From positions 248,001-312,000 of the forward strand of contig NZ_JAIZEO010000005.1 in NCBI RefSeq assembly GCF_024189315.1: DNA of 64,000 nucleotides, read 5' to 3'. Made by a program: the position numbers and the translations under genes. Below are positions 25,029-33,444 of the stretch, piece after piece. The stretch's first letter is position 1; every line of letters begins with the position of its first letter. Below the pieces are notes generated by a model. It did no database searches. It saw only the letters and a list, made by a program, of their open reading frames with translations, and was not told where the DNA came from. Origin of the DNA: Halobacillus sp. A5 (lineage in GTDB: Bacteria; Bacillota; Bacilli; Bacillales; Halobacillaceae).

Positions 25029-25260
25029 CCGCCCACCTCCTTCCGACAGATTGTTTTACTGCCGTACCTCCAGCGTAAGCACAAAGAGGGTACAAGACAC
25101 ACCACACCCAAAAGCTTAAATTATACAAGGTGAACATTAGTAATATACATATAACGCCTATGGTCACAGGCATTATATGTATGCTTTTAAAAAAGAATGC
25201 AGATATTCCACCGAGCACCAGACTGATAAATGGATAAACAATAAAAAGTTCGACAAACAT
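25021..25260 (-). CDS. small membrane protein, possibly DUF2651
   Basis: This 79-residue protein has three predicted transmembrane helices, with LYNLSFWVWCVLYPLCAY in the third. The pattern resembles B. subtilis YbeF-type DUF2651 proteins, but the match is from memory of the family pattern and uncertain. It is co-transcribed with the DUF4190-like gene. Confidence 0.55.
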   Translation of the reverse strand: MFVELFIVYPFISLVLGGISAFFFKSIHIMPVTIGVICILLMFTLYNLSFWVWCVLYPLCAYAGGTAVKQSVGRRWAGE

Positions 25261-25315
25261 AATATTCCTCCTTTATTCAATACAATTTCTTCATAAACTA
25301 TATAAATCCTTCCCA

Positions 25316-25356
25316 TACAAAAAAATCCTTACCTTTCAAATGAAAGGTAAGGATTT
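25316..25356 (-). terminator. terminator of the catalase gene
   Basis: A 16-bp inverted repeat (AAATCCTTACCTTTCA and its complement) is followed on the minus strand by seven Ts, just after the katA stop codon. Confidence 0.85.
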
Positions 25357-25371
25357 AATAAATAGACAAGT

Positions 25372-26847
25372 TTATACTGTATTGCCTACATACTGCTCCA
25401 GATTAATATTTGATTTTCCAGCCAGTGTCCTGCCCAGACTTTCATCAGCCTGGTAGAAGTTCGCAATCATCCGTCCAACAATATCCCGGTCTTCAATTTG
25501 ATCAAAATCCATCATAATATTACGGATTAACCCGTCCTTCGTCTGTTGATCATACCCGCGGTAAATACGTCCGGCCTGACCAAAGTAATTGGGCTTATCA
25601 ATGATTTCGCGACCGGCCGTTCCGCTGATAGGCTGAGGCGGCTCCTCGTAACCATCAACTGGAGCTGGTTCCCCGCTATGGCTGTTAGGTTCATAGTTTA
25701 CGTGGCGGATACCCGTATCCCGGGCCATAAAGCCTTCCTGCTGATTATTATTCACGTCGACTTTTGGACGGTTAATAGGAAGCTGCTGATAGTTCGGTCC
25801 TACGCGGTGGCGCTGGGTATCAGAGTAAGAGAATAGACGTCCCTGCAGAAGCTGATCCTCAGATGGAAGCATGCCAGGCACAAGAACACCCGGGTTAAAA
25901 CCTACCTGCTCAGTTTCTTCAAAGAAGTTGTCTACATTCTTATTCAGCATCATCGTTCCTGCAAGCTCCCAGGGGACATCTTCTTCTAACCAGTCTTTAG
26001 TTGCGTCAAGCGGGTTAAAGTCAAAGTCGTTTAACTCATCAGGACGCAGAACTTGTACATAGAGATCCCATTCTGGATAGTTACCTTCCTCGATGGCATT
26101 GTAAAGGTCCACAGTCGCATGGTTAAAGTCTTTCCCTTGAACCTCCTGCGCCATTTCCGGAGTTAGATTCTTAATCCCTTCTTTAGGGTCCCAGCGAAGT
26201 TTAATGTAGAATGTTTCTCCTTTATCGTTATACCACTTGAATGCGTGAACGCTCGATCCGCGCATATTACGATAGGTCGCCGGGATCCCTTCATCTGTGA
26301 ACAAGTGCAGCATCATGTTTGTAGTTTCAGGTGAAAGAGACATGAAGTCCCAGTAGCGGGCCGGATCCTGTACGTTTGTAACAGGGTCAGGCTTAAGGGA
26401 ATGAATAACATCCGGAAATTTAATAGCATCACGAATAAAAAAGACTGGAAGTGTGTTGCCTACAAAATCATAATTTCCTTCCTCAGTATAGAATTTAACA
26501 GAAAACCCTCGAGGGTCCCGTGCAGTCTCTGGAGAATGCTTCCCATGTATAACCGTGGAAAAACGTGTGAAGACAGGAGTTTCTTTGCCTTCTTCCTGTA
26601 AGAAATCTGCTGTTGTATATTTGCTCATACTATTTTTAGTAACAAAGACTCCATGAGCCCCGGCCCCTCTCGCGTGCACTACACGTTCAGGTATCCGTTC
26701 GCGGTCGAAATGAGCAATTTTCTCAATCATTTGGTAATCTTCTATAAGAGTCGGACTGTTTCTCCCTGCAGTTCTAGAATTCTGATTATCAGATATAGGT
26801 ACACCCTGGTTGGTCGTCATACGTTTTTTATAATTTTGGTCTGACAT
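25372..26847 (-). CDS. katA: monofunctional heme catalase
   Basis: This 491-residue heme catalase breaks hydrogen peroxide into water and oxygen. The catalytic histidine is H58 in RVVHARGAGAHG. The distal asparagine lies in GNYDFVGNTLPVFFIRD, and the heme-ligand tyrosine segment is RLFSYSDTQRHRVG. Length fits the small-subunit class. It is monocistronic, has its own terminator, and a PerR-like box lies about 90 bp upstream, so peroxide induction is expected. The symbol follows the vegetative catalase of B. subtilis; a KatX-type sporulation role cannot be excluded. Confidence 0.92.
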   Translation of the reverse strand: MSDQNYKKRMTTNQGVPISDNQNSRTAGRNSPTLIEDYQMIEKIAHFDRERIPERVVHARGAGAHGVFVTKNSMSKYTTADFLQEEGKETPVFTRFSTVIHGKHSPETARDPRGFSVKFYTEEGNYDFVGNTLPVFFIRDAIKFPDVIHSLKPDPVTNVQDPARYWDFMSLSPETTNMMLHLFTDEGIPATYRNMRGSSVHAFKWYNDKGETFYIKLRWDPKEGIKNLTPEMAQEVQGKDFNHATVDLYNAIEEGNYPEWDLYVQVLRPDELNDFDFNPLDATKDWLEEDVPWELAGTMMLNKNVDNFFEETEQVGFNPGVLVPGMLPSEDQLLQGRLFSYSDTQRHRVGPNYQQLPINRPKVDVNNNQQEGFMARDTGIRHVNYEPNSHSGEPAPVDGYEEPPQPISGTAGREIIDKPNYFGQAGRIYRGYDQQTKDGLIRNIMMDFDQIEDRDIVGRMIANFYQADESLGRTLAGKSNINLEQYVGNTV

Positions 26848-26933
26848 AATACCCTCTCTTTCCTTGAATAGATTTGCGCATAATAGATGGATGCATAAGT
26901 GAAGTACCCTTCGCTCAAAGTAACGAAACTACT

Positions 26934-26948
26934 TTTTAATAATTACAA
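26934..26948. promoter_or_regulatory. PerR-like box upstream of katA
   Basis: TTTTAATAATTACAA matches the 15-bp PerR consensus TTATAATNATTATAA at 12 of 14 fixed positions when read on the minus strand. It is 87 bp upstream of the catalase start codon, a typical PerR-regulon arrangement. Confidence 0.6.
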
Positions 26949-27098
26949 TCTAAAAACTATTAAAAATAACTTGGAACCAATTGTCAACTTTCCGAGCTTC
27001 AGCGATAAAATTTTCTTGTAATTAAAAACAGTAATAGCGACAGTGATTCCTTTTGATGCTAAACTGTGAATGGTCTGAGTAAGGAAGGAGGCTTTCAA

Positions 27099-28196
27099 AT
27101 GAAACTATCGCAGCCTTTAACGCTGCCTTCTGGGGTTGAATTTAAAAATCGGGTGTTAATGGCTCCGATGACTAATTTCTTATCCACGGACAATGGAGCA
27201 GTTTCACTTAAAGAATTAGATTATTACGCCAGGCGGGCAGGAGGCGTTGGCGCTGTCATCACAGCTTGCGCAAACGTCAATGCTCAAGGGAAAGGATTTG
27301 AAGGAGAGATTGGTGCTGACCGCGATGAATTGATTCCCGGTCTTAGAAAGTTAGCCGCAAGCATCCATGAACAAGGATCAAAAGCAATTCTTCAAATTTA
27401 TCATGGAGGCCGAATGTGTCCTCCAAAGCTCGTTCCTTATAATGAAACGGTCAGTGCCAGCCCTGTGCCACCGGAAAGGGAAGGTGCTGTAACACCTCGC
27501 GAATTAACAAATGAAGAAATTGAGCAGACAATTATGGATTTTGGAGATACAGCGCGTCGAGCAATCGAAGCCGGGTTTGATGGAGTGGAAATACATGGAG
27601 CGAATACTTACCTGCTGCAGCAATTCTTCTCTCCGCACTCTAACCGACGTGAAGACCAATGGGGAGGATATGTTCGTAAGCGAATGAACTTCCCTTTAGC
27701 AGTAATAGAATCTGTGAAAAAAGCTGTAAAAACTCATAGTGATTCCCCCTTTGTCATAGGGTATCGATTGTCCCCGGAAGAGCGGGAAGAACCAGGGATT
27801 GCTTTAGAAGATACTCTCCAATTGGTTGATGTCCTGGCTGAGCAGAATATAGACTACCTTCACGTTTCCTTAGCTGACTTTCATCAGTCTTCTATGAGGG
27901 ATAAGGATTCTTCACCCCCTGTTATTAAGCGTATTACTGAATGCATTGGCGATCGAATCCCAGTGATGGGCGTCGGCTCACTTTATACAGCCGGCGAAGT
28001 GGAAGACGCTCTTGAAACTGTTTCCCTTGTTTCGTTAGGGCGCGAACTTCTTATAGAACCTGACTGGGTTCAGAAAGTCGGGTCCGGCGAATCCGTACGA
28101 ACTAAAATGCCGAAAGATCCAGGTGAGGATGTAATGATTCCAGAACCAATGTGGACTAGAATTATGAATGTCCCGGACTGGATCCCTTCAGAATAA
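27099..28196 (+). CDS. old-yellow-enzyme family NADH:flavin oxidoreductase (YqiG-like)
   Basis: This 365-residue TIM-barrel FMN protein belongs to the OYE family. It has VLMAPMTNF near the N-terminus, IYHGGRMCPP (active-site segment), GFDGVEIHGANTYLLQQFFSPHSNRREDQ split across 165-195, and MGVGSLYTAGEVEDAL near the C-terminus. OYE enzymes reduce activated alkenes with NAD(P)H. It is closest in pattern to B. subtilis YqiG. The ATG at 27099 follows GGAAGGAGGC. It is monocistronic and divergent from katA, so shared peroxide control is possible. Confidence 0.85.
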   Translation: MKLSQPLTLPSGVEFKNRVLMAPMTNFLSTDNGAVSLKELDYYARRAGGVGAVITACANVNAQGKGFEGEIGADRDELIPGLRKLAASIHEQGSKAILQIYHGGRMCPPKLVPYNETVSASPVPPEREGAVTPRELTNEEIEQTIMDFGDTARRAIEAGFDGVEIHGANTYLLQQFFSPHSNRREDQWGGYVRKRMNFPLAVIESVKKAVKTHSDSPFVIGYRLSPEEREEPGIALEDTLQLVDVLAEQNIDYLHVSLADFHQSSMRDKDSSPPVIKRITECIGDRIPVMGVGSLYTAGEVEDALETVSLVSLGRELLIEPDWVQKVGSGESVRTKMPKDPGEDVMIPEPMWTRIMNVPDWIPSE

Positions 28197-28202
28197 CAAG
28201 AT

Positions 28203-28236
28203 AACCCGCCCTGGTTATTAAGGGCGGGTATGCTTT
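28203..28236. terminator. bidirectional terminator
   Basis: ACCCGCCCT and AGGGCGGGT form a 9-bp stem with an 8-nt loop between convergent genes. Its right arm overlaps the end of the nucleotidyltransferase gene. Confidence 0.65.
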
Positions 28237-28988
28237 ACTTCAACGATCATTCTTTTTAGAAAAGAATCTGTAAATGTCGTTTGAGGCAATGAACTCGATA
28301 TCCATTCAAATTCCCGGTCTAACATTTCAACAATTTGAAAAGCAGCACATGAATGATCATTGATCGTATTGTATTTAAATATATCCCTGCATTCCTGGAC
28401 TAAGCTTGCATCCAGAGACCGTTCGATCGTTTTTAATCCTAATTGAGCTCTCTCAGGGCAATACTTATGCAGAAGCACCCGTGTCATATTTTCCATTACA
28501 TTAGTCAGCATTTTTACTGACCAAAGATCATTCCCGCGATCAGCAGCTTTTTTATATTGAAGTAGAAAGAATGCCGAATCATCGACGGCATCTACAAATT
28601 CCTGGTCTGAGAGTATTAAATTCTGACAGGTTTGATGCTTATCCATCCTTGAGCCGGGGTCATACAACACTTTAATATCATCCTTATGTATAATCGTTTC
28701 ATCAGTAACTGTAAACAAATCCACGTGAAGTAAATTTTCATATACCACAATAATTTGAGGAGCTATAATATAAATATCATCATAAAAAATCATAGGCCGA
28801 TAAACTTCTAAATGGCGGAACCGCTTTGGAAGAAACTCCTCTTCATCATCTACAAGAACATACAAATCCACATCTGAATGCTCATCCTCTTCCCCCCTCC
28901 CCATTGACCCTTTTAAAAATACCGCCTTCACCAGTTCATCCTGCTTTAAGCTCTCAGTAATCCTATGCACTGCCTCATACTGACGCAT
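28218..28988 (-). CDS. nucleotidyltransferase-fold protein
   Basis: This 256-residue protein has an N-terminal polymerase-beta-like nucleotidyltransferase domain with the motif FLKGSMGRGEEDEHSDVDLY (GS, then DxD; residues about 23-43). A C-terminal helical domain follows, similar to kanamycin-type or YaaN-like adenylyltransferases. The substrate is unknown: it could modify a small molecule or a protein. No toxin-like partner is adjacent. It is monocistronic and convergent with the OYE gene. Confidence 0.75.
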   Translation of the reverse strand: MRQYEAVHRITESLKQDELVKAVFLKGSMGRGEEDEHSDVDLYVLVDDEEEFLPKRFRHLEVYRPMIFYDDIYIIAPQIIVVYENLLHVDLFTVTDETIIHKDDIKVLYDPGSRMDKHQTCQNLILSDQEFVDAVDDSAFFLLQYKKAADRGNDLWSVKMLTNVMENMTRVLLHKYCPERAQLGLKTIERSLDASLVQECRDIFKYNTINDHSCAAFQIVEMLDREFEWISSSLPQTTFTDSFLKRMIVEVKHTRP

Positions 28989-29077
28989 AAGACTCCCTCC
29001 TTAGTAAATGATTACATTATCATATCCTAAATAAATGATTCTGAAAAGAAGAGCAGCAACTAATAGAAAGAAGGAGC

Positions 29078-29452
29078 GTGAATTTTTATAAAAAGAAATC
29101 GCACTACACCACATATAGAGCTCGAAAATTATATCACCGTTTACTGCCTGATCATCCCAAACGAAGCGATGTTCAGGCACAGTTTCTTAAATCTTCCGCC
29201 GGCCACTACGGCGAAACCACTGCTGATCATTATCTTCAATACCTTTCTTCAGATACGTTCCGCGTTTTAAAAGATCTTCTTTTATTTGATGGAATTTCAA
29301 GTTTTCAAATCGATGCAGAATTCCGCAGGTTTGCGGGGTTAAAGTCTGTGAAGGTGGCAAGGAAATTGTTAACAGAAGTCTGCTCTCACAATTCGCAACC
29401 CGTACAATCAAGGAAGTATTTTTTTTTGTTAAGTTACTATATTTTCTGTTAG
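29078..29452 (+). pseudogene. internally deleted NERD-domain protein gene
   Basis: The first ~79 residues match the N-terminus of Bacillaceae NERD (nuclease-related) proteins (LLPDHPKRSDVQAQFLKSSA, GETTADHYLQYL, FDGISSFQID). The next residues (AEFRRFAGLKSVKVARKLL, then SRKYF) match the C-terminal module of the same proteins. The nuclease core of about 150-200 residues between them is missing, so the gene looks like an in-frame internal deletion. The frame then runs into the repeat array at 29428. A GTG start with AAGGAGC is intact, so a short product could still be made. The family match is from memory of the pattern. Confidence 0.6.
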
Positions 29453-29528
29453 GGCGTTATCTTTTTTGTTAGGGACTTATCTACTTCAGTTAGGGAGCTA
29501 TCTTATATAGATAGGGCACTATCTCCCC
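29428..29528. repeat. five-unit degenerate 20-21-bp tandem repeat
   Basis: Units start at 29428, 29448, 29468, 29489 and 29510. Each follows the pattern GTTAGGG, two or three variable bases, TTATCT, then a variable T-rich tail. The 20-21-bp period equals two DNA helical turns. It begins inside the 3' end of the truncated NERD frame and ends just before the proA terminator. Similar GTTAGGG..TATC arrays occur between genes in other Bacillaceae. Confidence 0.75.
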
Positions 29529-29561
29529 ATCCTCAGTCAGCAGCCCACCCCGCCCCAGCGA

Positions 29562-29592
29562 CAAAAAAGAAGGGAAGCCTCAGCTTCCCTTC
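29562..29592 (-). terminator. terminator of the proHJA operon
   Basis: GAAGGGAAGC and GCTTCCCTTC form a 10-bp stem with a CTCA loop, followed by a T-run on the minus strand, directly after proA. Confidence 0.85.
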
Positions 29593-29596
29593 TACT

Positions 29597-30859
29597 TTAT
29601 CTAATCTGGCCGTCGCCTTTCATTAAGAACTTAATCGTTGTCAGCGCCGGCAGCCCCATTGGTCCGCGGGCATGAAGTTTTTGAGTGGAAATTCCGATTT
29701 CTGCTCCAAAGCCCAGCGCTCCGCCATCGGTAAAGCGTGTGGACGCATTGTGATACAGGGCAGCTGCATCAACGAGGCTCAAGAATTTATGAGCGGTATC
29801 AGCATTTTCCGTCACAATCGCTTCCGAGTGCTTCGTGCCATACGTTTCAATGTGGGCAATGGCTTCACTTAAATCGCTCACTGTTTTAACGGCGATATCT
29901 GTGTTCAAATATTCATTCGCCCAGTCTTCATGACCCGCAGGAACAGCACCCGGAATGACGCTTACGGCTTTTTCATCGCCGTGTACATTGATTCCATGCT
30001 GCTGCAGTGCGTCAATTAAGGCTGCACTGTGCTTCTCTAGCCAATCTTCGTGCACAACCAGGGTCTCTGCTGCGTTACAAACGGCTGGTCGATCCGTTTT
30101 GGCGTTCACTAGTATATTGATAGCTTTCTCAACATTTGCTTCTTTATCTACATAGATATGGCAGTTTCCCACTCCTGTCTCGAGCACAGGCACAGTAGCG
30201 TTCTCGACAACAGCTTGAATCAGCTTGCCGCCTCCGCGTGGGATAAGAACATCGATGTGCTCTTTCATAGTAAATAGTTCATTTGTTGCTGCACGTTCAG
30301 TACTCGCAATGAACTGAACAGCTTCTTTAGGAATTTTAGTTTCAGAAAGACCTTTGTGAATAACATCGACGATAGCCCCATTGGAATGAATAGCGGAAGA
30401 TCCTCCTTTAAGAACTATCGCATTCCCTGATTTCAGAGCAAGTCCTGTAGCGTCTACTGTTACATTAGGACGTGCTTCATAAATCATACCTATAACACCA
30501 AGCGGCACCGTTACTTTTTCAACTTGAAGGCCGTTATCTAATGTCCAGTCTGACAGAATGTTTCCCGTTGGATCCTCAAGCTTAGCTACTTCACGCAGCC
30601 CATTAGCAAAATCAGCAATACGTTCTTTTGATAAAGACAGTCGATCCATAAAAGCTTCGGAGAACCCTTTCTCTTTTCCGTTCTCAAGATCTTTCTCGTT
30701 CGCCTGTAAAATGGTTTCGTACTCTCTCTCTAATACATCTGCTAAATGGTTCAGTGCTTCGTTTTTCTCACTTTCAGAAAGTACCAATAGTGATTTGGAA
30801 GCTTTCTTCGCTTCGATCGCTTGTGCCTCAACGTTCACATTACTTTTTGTTTGTGTCAT
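29597..30859 (-). CDS. proA: glutamate-5-semialdehyde dehydrogenase (gamma-glutamyl phosphate reductase)
   Basis: This 420-residue enzyme reduces glutamyl phosphate to glutamate semialdehyde with NADPH, the second step of proline synthesis. It has GVIGMIYEARPNVTVDA, the RGGGKLIQAV segment and VCNAAETLVVHED, which carries the catalytic cysteine. The start at 30859 follows CAAGGAGGTC, and the longer frame upstream is not needed. It is last in the P5C reductase, glutamate kinase, reductase operon. That order is the one described for salt-induced proline synthesis in Halobacillus halophilus. Confidence 0.93.
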   Translation of the reverse strand: MTQTKSNVNVEAQAIEAKKASKSLLVLSESEKNEALNHLADVLEREYETILQANEKDLENGKEKGFSEAFMDRLSLSKERIADFANGLREVAKLEDPTGNILSDWTLDNGLQVEKVTVPLGVIGMIYEARPNVTVDATGLALKSGNAIVLKGGSSAIHSNGAIVDVIHKGLSETKIPKEAVQFIASTERAATNELFTMKEHIDVLIPRGGGKLIQAVVENATVPVLETGVGNCHIYVDKEANVEKAINILVNAKTDRPAVCNAAETLVVHEDWLEKHSAALIDALQQHGINVHGDEKAVSVIPGAVPAGHEDWANEYLNTDIAVKTVSDLSEAIAHIETYGTKHSEAIVTENADTAHKFLSLVDAAALYHNASTRFTDGGALGFGAEIGISTQKLHARGPMGLPALTTIKFLMKGDGQIR

Positions 30860-30945
30860 CAAAGACCTCCTTGAAAAATTTGGGTACACAAAAGGTGGAA
30901 TGATCCAGCACCGGCAGATCTATGCCGATACCCTATGCTGCTTTA

Positions 30946-32079
30946 CTATACACCTACCGGCAGTTTAACTTCTAAATGACAAACTAAATCTTTACTTTCA
31001 ATAGCAGCCATTTCATAATTAGACAGTTCTTCCTCAGTCTGTCCGATCATTTGTTCTAGCTGCTTAGACGAATAATTTACGACACCAAGTCCGATTTCTT
31101 CTCCATTTAGATCAAATATGCGTACAACCGCACCTTTTCTAAATCGTCCATTTACATGGTGTACATTAATCGGCAGAAGGTTCTTTCTTTCATCAACGAT
31201 GGTTTCACGAGCCGTGTGATCAATCGTCACTTTCCCTTCCGGACCAGAGTTAAAAGCAATCCACTGCTTCTTCTGGTTTAAGTTTTCACGTTCAGCCGCA
31301 GGCTCAAAGTACGTTCCAACTCCGTTACGATTTACAGCATCATAAACAATGTTCTCCGTACTTGCTTTACCTAAGAAAGAGGTAATTCCTGAAGCCATAG
31401 CAATCTTAAATGCATCTATCTTAGACTTCATTCCGCCTGTTCCTACGTCACTGCCCGGGTCTCCGGCAGCTGCTTCAATTTGCGGAGTAATTTCGTGGAC
31501 TGTATCCAGCAGCTTAGCATTGCTGTCTTTACGAGGATCTGCATCGTACAGGCCATCTATATCAGAAAGGATGATCAGTTCATCCGCATCTACTAAGCCC
31601 GCGACTTTGGCTGACAATGTATCATTATCACCAAACTTCAAACGGTCGATCGTAATCGTGTCGTTTTCGTTCACGATTGGGATAATACCACGTTCCAACA
31701 GCACATTAATTGTATTTCGCGCATTGTTGTAACGGTCTTCATCAGAAAAATCACTGCGTGTTATTAAGATTTGAGATCCCATATACCCGTGAGATAAGAA
31801 TAAATCTGAATATGATTCCATGAGCAATCCTTGGCCAACGGACGCTGCCGCTTGTTTTTCCGGTAAAGAATCAGGACGTGTCAGACAGCCCAGCTTACGG
31901 TAGCCAGCTGCCACTGCACCAGATGATACGAGCAGTACTTCGTGCCCATCATCTTTAATGCGTACAACCTCATCTACTAGTTTTTCGAGCTTACGGCGGC
32001 TGATTTCACCGTGAAGACTTGTTAATGAACTACTTCCAATTTTTATAACTACACGTTTCTTGTTCGTGCCGTTAACCAA
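30946..32079 (-). CDS. proJ: glutamate 5-kinase with PUA domain
   Basis: This 377-residue protein makes gamma-glutamyl phosphate. The amino-acid-kinase domain has VVIKIGSSSLT at the N-terminus, NENDTITIDRLKFGDNDTLSA split near 145-165, and ILSDIDGLYDADPR. A C-terminal PUA domain follows (about 285-370). TTG start at 32079, seven bases after AGGAG. Named proJ by its operon position with a P5C reductase and proA; proB is the alternative name for the same activity. ProJ isozymes escape proline feedback in B. subtilis, which cannot be judged here. Confidence 0.9.
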   Translation of the reverse strand: MVNGTNKKRVVIKIGSSSLTSLHGEISRRKLEKLVDEVVRIKDDGHEVLLVSSGAVAAGYRKLGCLTRPDSLPEKQAAASVGQGLLMESYSDLFLSHGYMGSQILITRSDFSDEDRYNNARNTINVLLERGIIPIVNENDTITIDRLKFGDNDTLSAKVAGLVDADELIILSDIDGLYDADPRKDSNAKLLDTVHEITPQIEAAAGDPGSDVGTGGMKSKIDAFKIAMASGITSFLGKASTENIVYDAVNRNGVGTYFEPAAERENLNQKKQWIAFNSGPEGKVTIDHTARETIVDERKNLLPINVHHVNGRFRKGAVVRIFDLNGEEIGLGVVNYSSKQLEQMIGQTEEELSNYEMAAIESKDLVCHLEVKLPVGV

Positions 32080-32137
32080 ATTATCACTCCTATTAATTAC
32101 TATATTTTAATGGTTTATTTATTGATTGATTTGACTT

Positions 32138-32980
32138 TTATTTAGAACCGACAAGCATGCCTTCCAGTTCTTTACTCATCTCTTTAGAACGGCTGGCTGC
32201 TCCTTTAATAGCTTCAGAAATCGCCTCTCCTCCACCTGCTTGATGAAGAGCCTCAAGTCCAGCTGCAGTTGTTCCGTTAGGTGATGTTACGTTTTCTCTT
32301 AGTTCTGTTGGGCTTTCATCACGCTCGAGCATCATTTTAGCGGCTCCTAATAATGTCTGTGCTCCAATTTCACGCAACGTTTCTCGATCCATTCCTTCTG
32401 CGTTTCCTGTTTCCTCGATGTGCTCCATTAAATAGTAGAAATAAGCTGGTCCGCTTCCTGCAATCCCTGTGAAAACATCCATTTTATCTTCTTCTATTAC
32501 AAAAACTTCCCCAATGGATTGCAGCAATTCTTTAGCCACCATTACATTATCCATACCTGCATAATATCCTGGACAGATCGCTGTTGCTGATTCTCTAAGC
32601 ATACTTGACGTATTAGGCATGACACGAATTACCTGCTGCCCGTCATTTAAGCGTTCTTCCATATAAGAAGTAGAAATTCCGGCTAATACTGAAACAAGTA
32701 CTTGATCTGGATCAATACGATATTTTAAATCTTCAAGGACTGCATCTATATCTTTAGGCTTCATTGCTAATATGAATTGGTCAACTTCACCATAGTTTAA
32801 ATTATCTTTTAAAACAGTGCGTACACCGTATTTACTTTGAATTTCGTTTAAACGATCTTGATTGCTTCTGTTTGTCACAATGATCTGGTGGGCAGGAATG
32901 TTTCCTGACTCAACCATTCCGGAAATCATAGCTTCTGCCATAGATCCTGCACCTAGAAAAGCAATTGTCTGTTTAATCAT
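32138..32980 (-). CDS. proH: pyrroline-5-carboxylate reductase
   Basis: This 280-residue enzyme makes the final step to proline. It has the N-terminal Rossmann motif FLGAGSMAEAMISGM, VIRVMPNTSSMLRESATA and the signature segment GSGPAYFYYLMEHIEE near 165-180. The operon order proH-proJ-proA with no T-box leader points to osmotic rather than proline-starvation control. The promoter at 33038-33065 fits. In a halophile this operon would make proline as a compatible solute; that role is inferred. Confidence 0.92.
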   Translation of the reverse strand: MIKQTIAFLGAGSMAEAMISGMVESGNIPAHQIIVTNRSNQDRLNEIQSKYGVRTVLKDNLNYGEVDQFILAMKPKDIDAVLEDLKYRIDPDQVLVSVLAGISTSYMEERLNDGQQVIRVMPNTSSMLRESATAICPGYYAGMDNVMVAKELLQSIGEVFVIEEDKMDVFTGIAGSGPAYFYYLMEHIEETGNAEGMDRETLREIGAQTLLGAAKMMLERDESPTELRENVTSPNGTTAAGLEALHQAGGGEAISEAIKGAASRSKEMSKELEGMLVGSK

Positions 32981-33037
32981 TTGGGTAACATCTCTCCCGT
33001 TCGCATTTTTTGTTCGCTCTAATCAATGACGTTTTTT

Positions 33038-33065
33038 ATCATAACACTAGTAAAAACTAGTTCAA
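33038..33065 (-). promoter_or_regulatory. promoter of proHJA with ACTAGT dyad
   Basis: Minus strand: TTGAAC, a 16-bp spacer, TATGAT. The spacer holds ACTAGTTTTTACTAGT, two copies of a 6-bp palindrome, and could bind a regulator of osmotic induction. No T-box or attenuator is visible between the promoter and proH. Confidence 0.55.
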
Positions 33066-33135
33066 GGGTTATTTCGCAAGTCATGTCTATAACGTCCAAT
33101 TAATGAGCGTAAACGGTTTCATGGAGAGATATATC

Positions 33136-33318
33136 TCATTCATCGCTTCTCATCGCAAATAATTCCGACTCATGCGGATATATGGAGATTAATCTTTTAG
33201 AACTTCCATGCGGTTTACATCTGTTTTTTCCGAAAATTCTGTCAGTATCAGCTTTTAAAGAAATATTGATTGCCAGTCGATTGAAAAAGAGCTCAGGTTC
33301 CGCCCGGGATCTCACCAT
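33136..33318 (-). CDS. hypothetical small protein, low support
   Basis: A 60-residue basic reading frame without a recognised family. Its ribosome site is weak. It overlaps the end of the upstream 33-residue frame by 7 bp. The two could be a coupled small gene pair or the halves of a frameshifted gene. Kept only because the stretch between proH and the thioredoxin gene is otherwise empty. Confidence 0.25.
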   Translation of the reverse strand: MVRSRAEPELFFNRLAINISLKADTDRIFGKNRCKPHGSSKRLISIYPHESELFAMRSDE

Positions 33319-33413
33319 GTCCACATCTTCACAAAAGTATCGTCGTTTCCTAAACCCTCCGATATGAAAATTCCCACTTCTCCCCCAGAAGCAGCCCTAC
33401 TTTTAGTTTTCAT
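33312..33413 (-). CDS. hypothetical small protein of 33 residues
   Basis: ATG at 33413 (preceded by another in-frame ATG at 33416) follows AAAGG and GAGG. The product has an acidic-aromatic composition (SGGEVGIFISEGLGNDDTF, then KMWTW) and ends at TGA 33312. It reads like a real small protein, but no family is known to me. It lies just downstream of the thioredoxin gene. Confidence 0.35.
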   Translation of the reverse strand: MKTKSRAASGGEVGIFISEGLGNDDTFVKMWTW

Positions 33414-33444
33414 CATCCTCAGACCTTTCGCAAAGCAAAGGCCA

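Noticed and set aside
29428-29528. Possible CRISPR array
   Set aside because: Units are only 20-21 bp with no unique spacers between conserved repeats, and no cas genes are near.
33001-33130. T-box or other leader RNA before proH
   Set aside because: No T-box motif, specifier or terminator is present; only a promoter is seen.
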